A stretch of DNA of 64,000 nucleotides. Origin: Chrysomallon squamiferum (taxonomy: Eukaryota; Mollusca; Gastropoda; Neomphalida; Peltospiridae). A program made the position numbers and the translations under genes. The stretch is from NCBI GenBank assembly GCA_012295275.1, contig CM022673.1, positions 21,449,413 to 21,513,412 on the forward strand, given 5' to 3'. Of the stretch, positions 20,101 through 31,200 are shown one piece after another. The notes beneath the pieces are model-generated. The model was given only the letters and a program-made list of their open reading frames with translations. It did no database searches and was not told where the DNA came from. Position 1 is the stretch's first letter. The number at the start of each line of letters is the position of its first letter.

Positions 20101-22578
20101 ATTGTTTTTGGACTTTATTATCTAGTTGTTTTTCTGTAGGAGGTTGCCCTCTGTTTTCACTTTTTTCTACTTCAGTTTTTCTATTTTCTTTCTTCTTCAC
20201 CATCTCTATCATTATCATGGTCATCATCAACATCTTCGTGTTTTTCTTGTTTGGTTTTATCTTCTTATGGAAATGGAAATGGAAAAAAATGAACGTGCTA
20301 ATCAGAGCAAGCCTTTGTGAAGCACGTCTGCGACGGGCACGCTTTCTGACAGGTCAGCGGGCGTGTCCGTCGCAGAATCTTCTTATTATTGTTATCTATT
20401 TTTATACTCAATAACTGGTGATGCTGTTGAAAGCCTGTGTTTCTCAAAACTGCTGTTTTACACGATATTGTTTTTAACATCTCTGCACTTTTTCCTTACT
20501 CCTCCGGCAGTACGATCTGTCATGTAACTAGCAATTAAATCTGTAATGAAGACATCACTGTCACTGACATGATTAATCTGTTAATTATCAACACGACCCG
20601 CCTTTCAGATTCAATCATTTTAAAGTCTATATCGAGAAATACGACACGTGTTCTTTTGTCTTTCAGTGATCTTTTAAAATATACTGAAAGGTCCCATTTC
20701 AGAAGAAGAGAGAAGATTAATGTTTTTAAATGTCAACTAATCTGAATACAATATATGTATGTATGTATGTTTGTATGCATGTATGAATGTATGTATGTAT
20801 ATATTTATTTATGTATGTATGTATGTATGTATGTGTGTATGTATGTATGTATGTACGTGTGTATGTGTGTATGTATGTATGTATGTATGTACCTGTGTAT
20901 GTATGTATGTATGTATGTATGTATGTATGTATGTATGTACGTGTGTATGTATGTATTTATGTATGTGTTTATGTATGTGTTAATGTATGTATGTATGTAT
21001 GTATGTATGTATGTATGTATGTATGTACGTGTGTATGTGTGTATGTATGTATGTATGTACCTGTGTATGTATGTATGTATGTATGTGTTTATGTATGTAT
21101 TTATGTATGTGTTTATGTATGTATGCATGTATGCGCGCTCGTGTGTTTACTTGTGTGTGTGTGTGTGTGTAAATAAATGTATTTATATATGTATATAAAG
21201 GAGTCTGAGTATGTATGAAGGTAAATGCTTTATATGTTCTTAGCTCTGGGCTGCTCGCGGCAAATTATTGTTAGAAAGTGAACTCACTGTCACATTCACG
21301 TTATTAAAACAATTTTTAAAATAATTTAATATACTTTCACAACATAAAATGGATATTGAATCAACGTACGAAAGAAAAGAGTGCACTCCATTTTAAATCT
21401 TCATTTTCTTTTCTTTTTTCTTCATTTAAGAAACATTAATAAATTTTAAAAATAAATAAATTGATAAAAATAAATTTAAAGCTGCGTGCGTAGTTACCCT
21501 CGGCGCAACAAAATCAAGGAAGACAATCATTTGTTTATGTCATTTAACTGTGAGAGTAACGAGCCTTGGGCGTGAAGCAGACGTCAAACAAATCAATATC
21601 GTGCAGTTTATTTAGAAGGCAGTTATTTTAATTTACACACATCCGATTCTGTCGCAGTTCAACAGTGCAATTTCAAACATCCAGCATTTACACTCAGAGC
21701 GAGTACAATCATTTCAGTTCACGACGCTTTTAATTAATTTATTTATATTTTAATTTATTTATTAGTTGAGGTATCGATATATTTTGATTCTTTAGTTATT
21801 AATTAAAATCAAAATGCTTAGTATTTTTTAATCAGTGAATGTATGCATGTGTTTATGTCTGTGTGTCTGTCTATATTTGTCTTTTAGTTCTAGTATATGT
21901 ATGAATGGATGGATGTACGTACGTATATATCTGAATATGTCTGTTTGTATGAATGTGTCTGCGTATATATATTTGTATGTATGTATACATGTAAACATGC
22001 ATCATACAAAGTAAATAAAAATTAACAAGCATATACAATTAGCAAACATAAGTTGAATGTGATATACAACAAATTTGAATATAAATCATCATAAATCATT
22101 TTATGTGAAGAAAAAAAGACATTCAGTTTGCTTTAACTTCCTTAATTATATTAGTATCCAGTAATTTTTATCTCCGTATATTTCACATCTGTAACCTTAA
22201 CTGTCAGATTCGTATTTTCTGTATTTTCTTTACGTGTAATAATTATGTTTTGTTTTAAAGATGTTTTACGAATACGTCATAACATATAAATTTTGTCTTT
22301 TATTCTCATTTATTTCAAGTATTTATTATTATTATTTTTTTGATTGGTTTCGTTATTATTATTATTATAATTATTATATATGTTGATTTGTAATAGTTAT
22401 TACTGCTGTTGTTGTTGTTATTATTATTTATGCCATTATTATATTTCATTGTTAATCTCACAGTTATTTTTACAAGATAAATATATAAACATCGCAGGAA
22501 CATCTTACCTTGATTTTCAGAAATTATTCCAATAGCGCATCCTAGAAAACAAACAAATATATATCTTAATCCGAACAT
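7551..22578 (-). CDS. MIG-17/ADAMTS-like secreted metalloprotease B, complete
   Basis: Complete paralogue of metalloprotease A, about 828 residues. Exons in reading order: 22578-22509 (start and signal peptide, [13 protein letters not shown]...), 16646-16522, 16406-16369 (tentative), 16072-16014, 15938-15724, 15344-15252, 14811-14693, 14221-14138, 13563-13488, 13141-13064, 12793-12645, 12241-12198, 12026-11915, 11617-11447, 10981-10846, 10318-10199, 9745-9694, 9157-9008, 8609-8286 and 7822-7551. The prodomain ends in a furin-like RFRR site near residue 245. The zinc motif HELGHSLGAEHD lies near 416-427, followed by DRYIMA, an ADAMTS-like cysteine-rich part (GTTCA...WCINGMC), four intact PLAC-like modules with a Thr/Ser-rich linker after the second, and a hydrophobic tail. 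No thrombospondin repeat is seen. The first intron is 5.9 kb. The donors at 14693 and 16369 are weak and were chosen by phase. Confidence 0.87.
8833..8900. repeat. (CA)n-(TA)n microsatellite
   Basis: CA followed by TA dinucleotides, in the intron between exons 9157-9008 and 8609-8286 of metalloprotease B. Confidence 0.9.
10120..10197. repeat. (AAAT)n tetranucleotide repeat abutting a donor site
   Basis: A run of AAAT units with GAAT/AAGT variants ends exactly at the donor of the exon 10318-10199 of metalloprotease B, so the repeat supplies the intronic splice-site bases. Confidence 0.85.
11703..11902. repeat. (ATT)n/(ATG)n trinucleotide repeat
   Basis: About 200 bases of ATT with ATG and GTT variants, ending only about 12 bases from the exon at 11915 that carries the HELGH codons of metalloprotease B. 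The isoleucine-rich frames through it are artefacts. Confidence 0.93.
12364..12460 (-). mobile_element. tRNA-derived SINE head fragment
   Basis: Read on the minus strand, it has an A-box-like GTGGTTAGAACG (12448-12437), a B-box-like GGTTCTACGTTC (12418-12407) and the body start GTTCCAACCAG (12380-12370). The order and wording match the head of tRNA-derived SINEs widespread in molluscs, from memory. It lies in an intron and is degenerate. Confidence 0.6.
13690..14103. repeat. Compound (CA)n-(CT)n microsatellite
   Basis: More than 400 bases of CACA with ATA and GGA variants pass into CT, then CTGT. It lies in the intron between exons 14221-14138 and 13563-13488 of metalloprotease B. Confidence 0.95.
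14430..14530 (+). mobile_element. Degenerate mollusc-type SINE body fragment
   Basis: Contains GTTCCAACCAG (14436-14446), then TATAAAAGATCGTAGCATGT and a later ACAAAAGAT...CTTGCTAGTAG stretch. This recalls the body of the mollusc SINE with its repeated 'catataaaagatcccttgctgc' type phrase, here heavily mutated. It shares the 11-mer at 14436 with the fragment at 12370, which lies in reverse orientation. Confidence 0.55.
14552..14690. repeat. Likely dispersed repeat (CTTACGAG element)
   Basis: Phrases such as CTTGACTTACGAGTTTAATTC and GACCGAGCTCGTAACTC resemble a short dispersed repeat I recall from several animal genomes. The match is from memory, and there is one copy in this window. Its right end touches the donor proposed for the prodomain exon at 14693. 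Confidence 0.4.
14975..15080. repeat. (TG)n/(TA)n microsatellite
   Basis: A TG run with CT/GA variants followed by TA, within the intron between exons 15344-15252 and 14811-14693 of metalloprotease B. Confidence 0.85.
15345..15435. repeat. (AAT)n trinucleotide repeat
   Basis: The AAT run starts at the acceptor of prodomain exon 15344-15252 of metalloprotease B, so the acceptor AG is embedded in the repeat (TTATTATAG on the minus strand). Confidence 0.9.
16097..16176. repeat. (ATT)n and poly(T)
   Basis: An ATT run followed by a T-rich block, between tentative exons 16406-16369 and 16072-16014 of metalloprotease B. Confidence 0.9.
17106..17189. repeat. (AAT)n-(AAG)n compound repeat
   Basis: An AAT run passes directly into AAG units, within the 5.9-kb first intron of metalloprotease B. 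Confidence 0.95.
18484..18843. repeat. (CA)n-rich array, 360 bp
   Basis: ACAC with CT, CAA and CAG interruptions, in the first intron of metalloprotease B. Valine/cysteine-rich frames on the minus strand are artefacts. Confidence 0.95.
20327..20376. other. GC-rich perfect hairpin
   Basis: The arms at 20327-20342 and 20361-20376 are complementary over 16 bases with a single G-T wobble. The 18-base loop contains a second small stem (CTGAC/GTCAG). It stands out in a 30%-GC-like background inside the first intron of metalloprotease B. It could be a relic of an inverted-repeat element or a structured RNA; I cannot tell which. Confidence 0.7.
20753..21170. repeat. (TATG)n tetranucleotide array, 418 bp
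   Basis: A long run of ATGT/TATG with scattered CG, CC and TT variants. It keeps frames open in several phases on both strands (tyrosine/valine/cysteine/methionine), none of them coding. Confidence 0.96.
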
Positions 22579-23856
22579 AACTGGTTTAAAGTATACATTG
22601 AAAGAACGATCACATTCAATGTATGAGACGGTGCACAAGACCCAGGACCAAACAGGTGACACTTCTGTCGACAAATCTGTCAATCATCTAAGCTGTCAAT
22701 CACAGAGCTTTACGTAGACATTAGGGCAAGGACGAGTCCGTGTTTTGGACCGACCGCATGAGGAGTGTGCTACAGTCTCCACAGAACGAACCGTGTTTTC
22801 ACAGTACACTGTCCTTTTAACCAGATGAATAAATACAAAATATGTTCACGCCTCAGTTTTCTTGTTTTGTTTCACGCGTTGAACGTCTCTGGATCATTAT
22901 TTATATAAACAAATATAGGCTCTGTAATTAGAATAATGGATATTTTGTAGAATAATGTATATTTTGGATGTAACAAAGGTGTCATTCTGACTTCTTTAAA
23001 TGGGTTCATCCGCTTAAAAGTTGCGCACGCAAAAAACATTATTTATACAATTCAGTTATACCCTACCACTATTCCGAAACATTGCTTTTGGATTATTAAA
23101 TTAAAATAAGATAAACACTGTACGCTCCAACTCATTAACATATTAAAGAACACATATCAATCATAACCTTCTTGTCTGCGTAAGATGTTCGGAATAGTTG
23201 CACCCTAAATCATTCTTACTGTGTTATGGTCATTAATTTTCATTAGCGAACAGTTTATCTGGAAGGAGAAAGGTTAAGGTGATAATAATTTCTTTAATAA
23301 AATTATTATTGAAAATTATTCTTAAGTATACAAAAGTTTTAAATGGCAATTGATACGCAGTAGATTAAAATGAATAGTCGTTTACATGCGTTTTTCATGA
23401 CGTTTGTTTTTATGAACGCGTTCTGAATTAAAATACATGCTATGAATTTAATTGTAGAATTACATGATAAAAACTTCAATTCTTTATCAGTTATATATAT
23501 GACTGCTGAAAAATACTCAAATATTTTATACTGTATTTCCGAAATTTCGGGTGGCAGGGAAAAATAATAATAAAACAAAATTTAAAACGATACTCACAAA
23601 AAAAAAAAAAAAAAATTAATAATAATAATAATTACTAATTTTTCCTTTTCCTTTTTTCTTCTTTTCTAAATTTTCTTATTTGTAGTTTGCTTTCAAAATA
23701 TTGGTAACGTTTGTTTGTATTGTTTATCGACAAATGTGTATTTGATGAATCTTTGTTCTTTTAACATATCCTGATGAATGTGCACGCAACAAACCGACTT
23801 ATCAAACATTTTCAAATTTAAATTCAAAAAGTAACCTAAAATAACATTTATATGAA

Positions 23857-23861
<5 letters not shown>

Positions 23862-23920
<59 letters not shown>
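23862..23920. repeat. (GA)n microsatellite
   Basis: Pure GA run in the non-coding interval upstream of metalloprotease B. Confidence 0.95.
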
Positions 23921-23922
<2 letters not shown>

Positions 23923-24005
23923 GTATATGATTATCCGTGTTGTAAAGTTTAGTTCCAGACATTTTTGCGTTTAAGGGAAATTATAATAATAATGATAATG
24001 AAAAT

Positions 24006-24018
24006 GATGATGATGATG

Positions 24019-24083
<65 letters not shown>
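24006..24083. repeat. (ATG)n-(AAT)n repeat
   Basis: ATG units pass into a pure AAT run. The isoleucine-rich frame through it is an artefact. Confidence 0.95.
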
Positions 24084-24084
<1 letters not shown>

Positions 24085-27000
24085 GTAACAACAACAACAA
24101 CACCACCAGTCATGAATGGTTTACAAACTTGTTATTCGTGCAATATTTTCATGAGTCAATCACAAATATAATAAACTAAAAATATTACACATAATTTAGA
24201 AGAAAAATAATATACATATATTTGTACAAATTAATGTTTTCAGTAAAATTGTGAAAATATACTGTACAGTGTTAACAAATATGTTTTAACACAGATGTAA
24301 GTCAGTGAGGTATACTGTATATAATAATATGTATACTGGGCAATACACAACAAACTAGTCAAACATACAAGATTATAATTAGTAATATTCAGTGTTATGA
24401 TACTCATTTAATCCGGTACTCAGACACTCACACTCAAAAGTTATTTGTCAAACCAACTTCTTGCATGTGATTAAATTGTTTTGCTAGAATAGTTTATATT
24501 CTAAATCATAACAGAGGCTGTGTTATTGGACAAGATACAAGTAATTGTTTAATCTGCAACAACCTATGCCATGTGCCAGACAAGAGTTGTGCCCCTTAGT
24601 GTTTGTCACACACAAACAACCCTCCCAACAGAAAGTAGTATTGCAAATGATAAATGTACAAAATTGCAAATTGTTATGAATTTTGGGATACTTTAATTAT
24701 TACAAAATTTAGTATTTCAAATTGGTATTTTTAAAGTTATGAGGAAGATAATTCAGTATTCAATGTACATTTGATAAGGATCTTGACTAAGCATTTTTAT
24801 AAATACATTCAAAACAGAATGAAAACTGGAGTACATTCATCAAAATATTCCCTATAATTATTAACAGTATCTGCAATAAATAAACATCCTAAAGAATTAA
24901 TCTTCAATCTTAAAAGTCCCTCATATCAGTAAAATAATAGTTATGGTGTAATAGGCCAGTGAATTAAGCATACACTTCATGATAAATCTGAAGCTGTGTT
25001 AAGTTGAAGTTCAGTTGGCAACATACATAAAAGACACTAACTGGAATTCTTTATCTCAGTTCCACTATAAACTGACAAAAGATGGATTGACTGACCAACG
25101 AACCAATAAATCAACCATCTTTCTCTCCATTATACTTTTTAAATATTTAGTTTTTATATATAGTAATGTATCTTTGAACTCTGATTTGTCTAAATAACTT
25201 GTTTTGCTGGCATTAAAACTGAATTATACATCAGGCAAAATGTACAACATTAATATATGGCTAAGGATACACAGAAGTAATAAAAATATTGAATGTAAGA
25301 ATTGTTTTACAAAAATAATTAAAATCAAAATGTCACTGTACAAAATTTATAAAGTGACAGGCAACAAAATAAATAAATAAATAAAAACTGTTAAATCAAC
25401 ATACAGAATAATTCAACATGATAAATGAAAAGAGTTATTTTTAAATAACAACATTTTAATGACTTGCAATTTTCAAACAGGTACAGTAATTTGCTGATGT
25501 TGTATGCTAATGTTAACTTTGTAATTTTGGCTTTTGCAATGAGCTGAAAATGTGAAAATTAAATCATACAGAAATTAAAATATTTTATAATTTTACAATT
25601 TGCATTGTGCAAGTTATTTTATATATGTCCATTATATGCTGTGTATTATAAATTATCAGTACATTAATCTATGATTTATAGGTGAACGTTTTCAGATAGT
25701 TTGATTAGATGCTATCAATGATAAGACAAGGTTAGTTTTCTTTCATTAACATTTCATTCTGTACAGCTGTTTATAGCACGCTTTACAGTTCCTTAAGAAA
25801 CAATACACAATACAAGTTTAAATAAAATATTAGAGATCAGTTGATAAACAACATATAAAACAAAAACTGGTGTAATACATCAACTTCAAGCTTATGTTTC
25901 ACAAAGATTAAAATCTGTATTTTACAATTTTATTGACCAAATTTTCAAAAGTTAATAAAATATTGTTAAAAAAAAATCATAAAAATTATATGAATTCATT
26001 CAAGTTTAATTTACATCAAACAGAATTATATTTTCACTTGGTTTTTTTTTTGTAACAAAATCATTAATAAAAGGAAAACCTCAATTTTAAACATGATGGT
26101 GTTAAATACTACAAACAGATTTTCATTTTTTTAAATACTGTTCAATATAAATTAATTTCATTTGTTTTGTAATTTTATAACTTTTGAAACCTTTCGTTCT
26201 TATCAATATTTTACATCTACCCTTCACCGGTTGCTGTTTTTACATGAAATGCAAAAATCAATTCTTCATAAAATATGGTTAGTTTGATTATAAATAATAA
26301 CTCACCAAATATTCCATGGCACACATTTATAACACATTTCAAAAATGATCAAATTACAGTATTCAGGAAATTCTAATTTCCAACCTACACCTGCCAATTC
26401 CTACAAGCAGCAGCAGCTATCAATGCAATACAACTTACATACAAAACTTGAATGTAGAAAACAGGAATCAATTTTAAAATAAATTAATGATTATACCACA
26501 TTATGCATTCTACTGGTTTCAATGTTGTAGAGGATCTCTAGATAAAAACTGTTCTGCATGTTCTAAAGTTTTAAAAAACCCATTTACCATTGTCTTTTAA
26601 AAATGCATTGCCAACACAACAATATCAGTATATAAAACAATTTAAAAATTATAAACAAATTTCATTTTATTTAATATTTCAAGAGTAAAATAAAAAGTCT
26701 TTAAAAATTTTAATCCAAAATCTTCAAAATTATTCATCTGCATTTCATATTAGAACATTTCAAATAAAATGAGCACAATTTGTATATATGTAACACAGCT
26801 GATAATTATTATTGAAAATAAAAAGACAAACTCATACTCTTGTCACTTCATGCATACAAAGAATATTTACTTTATATATCCACATAACTGGTACAGTGGG
26901 AGAAAATTCTTCTGATAGAATTGTTCTTAATTAACCGTGGGTTCATGTACACACAAGTACTGAGTATTAAGTCTCTAAACACAGTAATAATAATAATAAT

Positions 27001-27682
27001 AATATTAGTAGTAGTAGTAGTAGTAGTAAAAGAATATTTATTTTCAATATTGTGTTATCACAGCAAAAACAGTTTATTAAAAAACAATATACATTATACA
27101 TAATATTATTTTAATTTTATTAACAAAACACTAGTTACAGAATACTTACTTTTTTCATTTTTTTTGTTTTTTTTTACAAATTTTAATAGTTGGTCCACAT
27201 TATTAACTATAAATGATATGTTTTCATTTAATTTCAACTTTTGATTACACCACACTCTGATTCAACTTTCCCAAAACTACAAAACATATCACTCATTCAT
27301 TTGAAAACTTATTATTCTACTGCAGGCTTTTCAAAAAACATCAAAATGGAATGTAATTAGTTTATTTTTTACCTATCTTTTCTTTCTGATTGAAAAAGAA
27401 AAGATGAATATGTTTTGGAGATAATAAAATTAAACTAATGATATAGCACAGTGATGTGGAAATTTGCTGTTACATTTTGCTAATGATATTTTGAGTAATA
27501 GGTATGAAAAAGGTACTGAAATAATTTCACACATCAATTTGGTAATTTATTCATACATAATAATGGGACCAGTATCAAAGTTTTCTAATTAGTTGTCAAG
27601 TCTTCAGTCATTTATTGTTATATTTATGCAAGTTTGTTTGCCAAAGTTTCTCCAGGACTCTGGGCTTTTTCATAAAGCTCAT

Positions 27683-27688
<6 letters not shown>

Positions 27689-27718
<30 letters not shown>
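27689..27718. repeat. Poly(A) homopolymer
   Basis: About 30 As on the plus strand within the likely 3' UTR of the zinc exporter. It reads as poly(T) in that transcript. Confidence 0.9.
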
Positions 27719-27726
<8 letters not shown>

Positions 27727-28244
27727 CAAAACAAATTGAAAATTCACAGCAACAAAAGCGCTGAATATAAAGAAATAAACAGTATAGCAAAAAGGCGTAT
27801 TTATATGTTTATAAAGCAAAAAAAAACTATACAGGATTCATTTTCGTCAAATAGTAATAATGGAATTCCTGAAGAGTTAGTTTGATGTGAACTACTTGAC
27901 AGACAGTCACAGCAAACACTGGTCAGCTGTCTACACTTCTTTATCACAAGCCATCATCATTCATTCATATTTAACAAATGAGATTATTTTTTTTTTTGTT
28001 AAAAAAAAAAGTCCAAGATATAAAAATTATTACATCAGTATGCCTGTGTACACCTGCTACTGTGAAAACAACCTGGCTATCTCTATATATACTCATACAT
28101 TACATATGGCAAACATAACCAAGCTCACAGGAAGAAAAGTAGGCACAAAATATAATGAATAGTGAATCCAAGGCATATGTAGCACAAAGTCTTGGAAAAT
28201 CCTACAATTTTGATCTATTGTTATAAAAAAATAAAAAAATAAAA

Positions 28245-31200
28245 TCATACAGATACAACAGAATCATCTGCCTTTGGACTGCTTTGTCCTTTCTTATCTA
28301 CTTCAAGATCATCATTGTTTTCAGCATCAGGTTCAGCACTAGCATTTTCATCAATAGCATATTTTGAACATGATTTGCTGCACAAACCTCCTGTTCTGAT
28401 GGTGTGGTGTGTCCGAGGACCGCAGCACGTGTCTGTGAAACACTTTAATTCTGGACCACACTGCAGCACACAGTTTTTTCCATTCATTACTCCATCAATC
28501 TGGAATGTTAATGATATCAGTTTTAAAAAACACACATTAAAAGGATATGCACCACACAACAAATATTTTTTTGGGGGGGAGAATATTTAAAATATATTGA
28601 TGATCATTAATTACCATTTTATTGTTAAAACTTTCAATTTTATTTTTGCTTTTAAAAAAACCTTGTAATCTTAAACCAATTTTAAAACTTTAAGTTCTTT
28701 TTAAATTGAAATAGAAACCTCAATAAATTCTGGCTGAATTGTTGTTGAGTGAATTCCCTCATTATGGAACAGTTCTTTGATTTTTGATGCAAGTAACATA
28801 TATTCCTGTACATTCAGACAACTGACATGAGCTGAGGCAACAATGCGATTCCCAGCTAACTGCCAAACATGGAACTCATGGATGGCTCTGATACCTTCAA
28901 GCTGCAATTACGTGAAAAATAAGATTAAATGAAAATAAATTTAATAATAACTGTATATAACGTAAGAAACAGATGTTAGGGATAGCTCCCTTATTTAATA
29001 ACGTAAGGTCTTAATTGGTTTCTTCTTGTTTTTTTTGTTGTTGTTTTTTTGTTTTTTTATCTATTTTAGTTATCTCCCTTATATTGATCTCTCTGCATAT
29101 TTTTACTTAAACTTTTTGCAGTTAGTATATACTTTCCAAAAGCAGAACTTGAAACCTAAGAAACCTTGTTCAAAGTGATTTCAAAATAAAGTAATTAACC
29201 AGATAAATTATAGTTTAAAGTTCAGTCTTTTCTGAGTAACTAGGATACGCTGACAAATTTAATATATTTCAAAGTGGTAACTTCATAACAGAACAACAAT
29301 TTTAAATTGTGTCTAAAAATTTTAATGGCACAGGAATAATAAAGATCATTTCTGAAAATAATGAAAACAGTTTCAGTGAAACATTAATTGTTAAATCAAA
29401 AATAAATATTCACATTTTGACAAGTACAAGCCTTTTAATTTCTGTACCAAAATATTCTTTGGCATCAGTAACAATTTTAACAATAATTTAAAAATGGGTT
29501 AAAGAATGTGTTTACAAACCTTTTCTAACTTGCAGCGAATTCTTTCTGTTCGTATGTGGGAGGGCACAGCTTGCAGCAGGATAAATGCGGATTCTTTAAC
29601 TGAAAACAAATACAAGTAAACAGATTACAAATGAAAACCAAAATATATTTACCAGAAGTCATTTCAATTTCTATCACAATAATAATCCGAATAAAATGTT
29701 ATTAAATATTATGTACAATAAGGATCAGACAGTTTCTTAGTATTGTGATATGCAACTTAAATGAAAAAATATACAATAAAGAAATCAAATCTTAAGCTAT
29801 GTATAAAATCTAATTTTATTACAATTTATTATTTTTGATAATAGCCTTTTTACGATTTTAATTCATTTATTTAGTTGTTCGACGAGTTACCTAGTTACAA
29901 GCTTAGACAGTTTAATACTTACACAGAGGAATTGTCGTACATAAAATTATTATCACCAGGATAATACTGAAAAGAGAAAAGGGAAACAGATTCAGTTAAA
30001 ATCTAACTACATTTAAAAAAAAAATTTCTATGTAATTCACATGAAACTATTACTAAAATATTTTTAAAGTATGCATCAAGTAAATATATAACTGAACATT
30101 ACTTTGTTGCAGGAAGCTTGCTGAAAAATTGCAGAAACAACATGTACAACAACAACAAGAAAAAAAAAAAATCAGATATTTAGGTTACTAATCCAAACAC
30201 TTTGATTTAAACTTTAAAAATATTAAAAAGTACCTACCTCATACCAGGATCGACATAAAAACGCCAGTCATCTTCGATAAACCAGATTGCAAGAGCACTT
30301 AAAATGACTATCACAGAACCAAGGGCATCACCAAATACATGAAGAAAAACACCTTTCATGTTCAACTGACCACTTGATGCTAAAACAAGAATAAAGTCAA
30401 TGGGACTGATTTATATGCATTACTGTGAAAATATTTAGCAAAATGTTTTTATTTTTAGTTAGGATTTATCTCCCTATATGCAAAACAGAAGTGAATTAAA
30501 CCATTACAAACATTATTAATTTACAAAGTAAATTTTTATGTTATAACTTTAACACAGAACTAATTTTTAAATATGATCTTGCAGCACCTGTGCTAAATAC
30601 TGAGCATTACTAAATTACCACAGCATAAAATCAGTTGTTATTTAAGTCTAGTTAAATTTAAAAAGGAAATATGCTCTACCTAAAATCTTTTAATAATAAC
30701 ACAAAAATAATGCCTGAAAATTAAAAAACATAAATAAATATATAAAAGTTAACCTAGAATTGAAATAATAAAACTGTACCTATTTTAGGAGAATCATTGT
30801 GAACTTCATTTCCATTTTCTGTACCAATAGTTAAAACAGTAACCGTTTGTTTTACATCATCCATGACTAGCTGCTCATTCTCATCTTTTTCATGATAGCC
30901 TTTTGACTTATCATCACCATGACTGTGTTTATCTGCTGCATGTGACTGGAGTCCACCATGTGAATGTCCTGCAGATGTCAAATTTTAACGTAATGAAATA
31001 CATTTTTTACAAGGTCAATCAGTATATTACATGATTTAAATAAACATTAAAAAAATCACATTTTTGTATAATTTGTTTGAAGTACTCTCCTTCTTTCGTT
31101 GTATATACAGAGATATCTTTCTAGTTCAGTTTTAAGTACACCAACCAAAAGTAACTATGCACTTACTCATTATGTATGAATTTTAGTAAAACACTGATCA

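Larger units (their letters stand above)
22579..28244. other. Non-coding interval between metalloprotease B and the zinc exporter
   Basis: The left side should hold the promoter and 5' UTR of metalloprotease B. The right side should hold the 3' UTR of the zinc exporter. Contents are AT-rich sequence, a (GA)n run at 23862-23920 and an (AAT)n run at 24006-24083. I found no convincing exon on either strand, and the short open frames here lack splice sites or motifs. Confidence 0.7.

Noticed and set aside
20755-21198. 147-codon frame of Met-Tyr-Val-Cys repeats
   Set aside because: A tetranucleotide repeat keeps frames open in several phases on both strands; no coding evidence.
22315-22508. Extension of the metalloprotease B first exon below 22509
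   Set aside because: A good GTAAGA donor ends the exon at 22509; the frame beyond is AT-rich repeat translation.
23339-23578. 79-codon minus-strand frame near 23.4 kb
   Set aside because: AT-rich, no motif, no splice partners in phase and no similarity to the neighbours.
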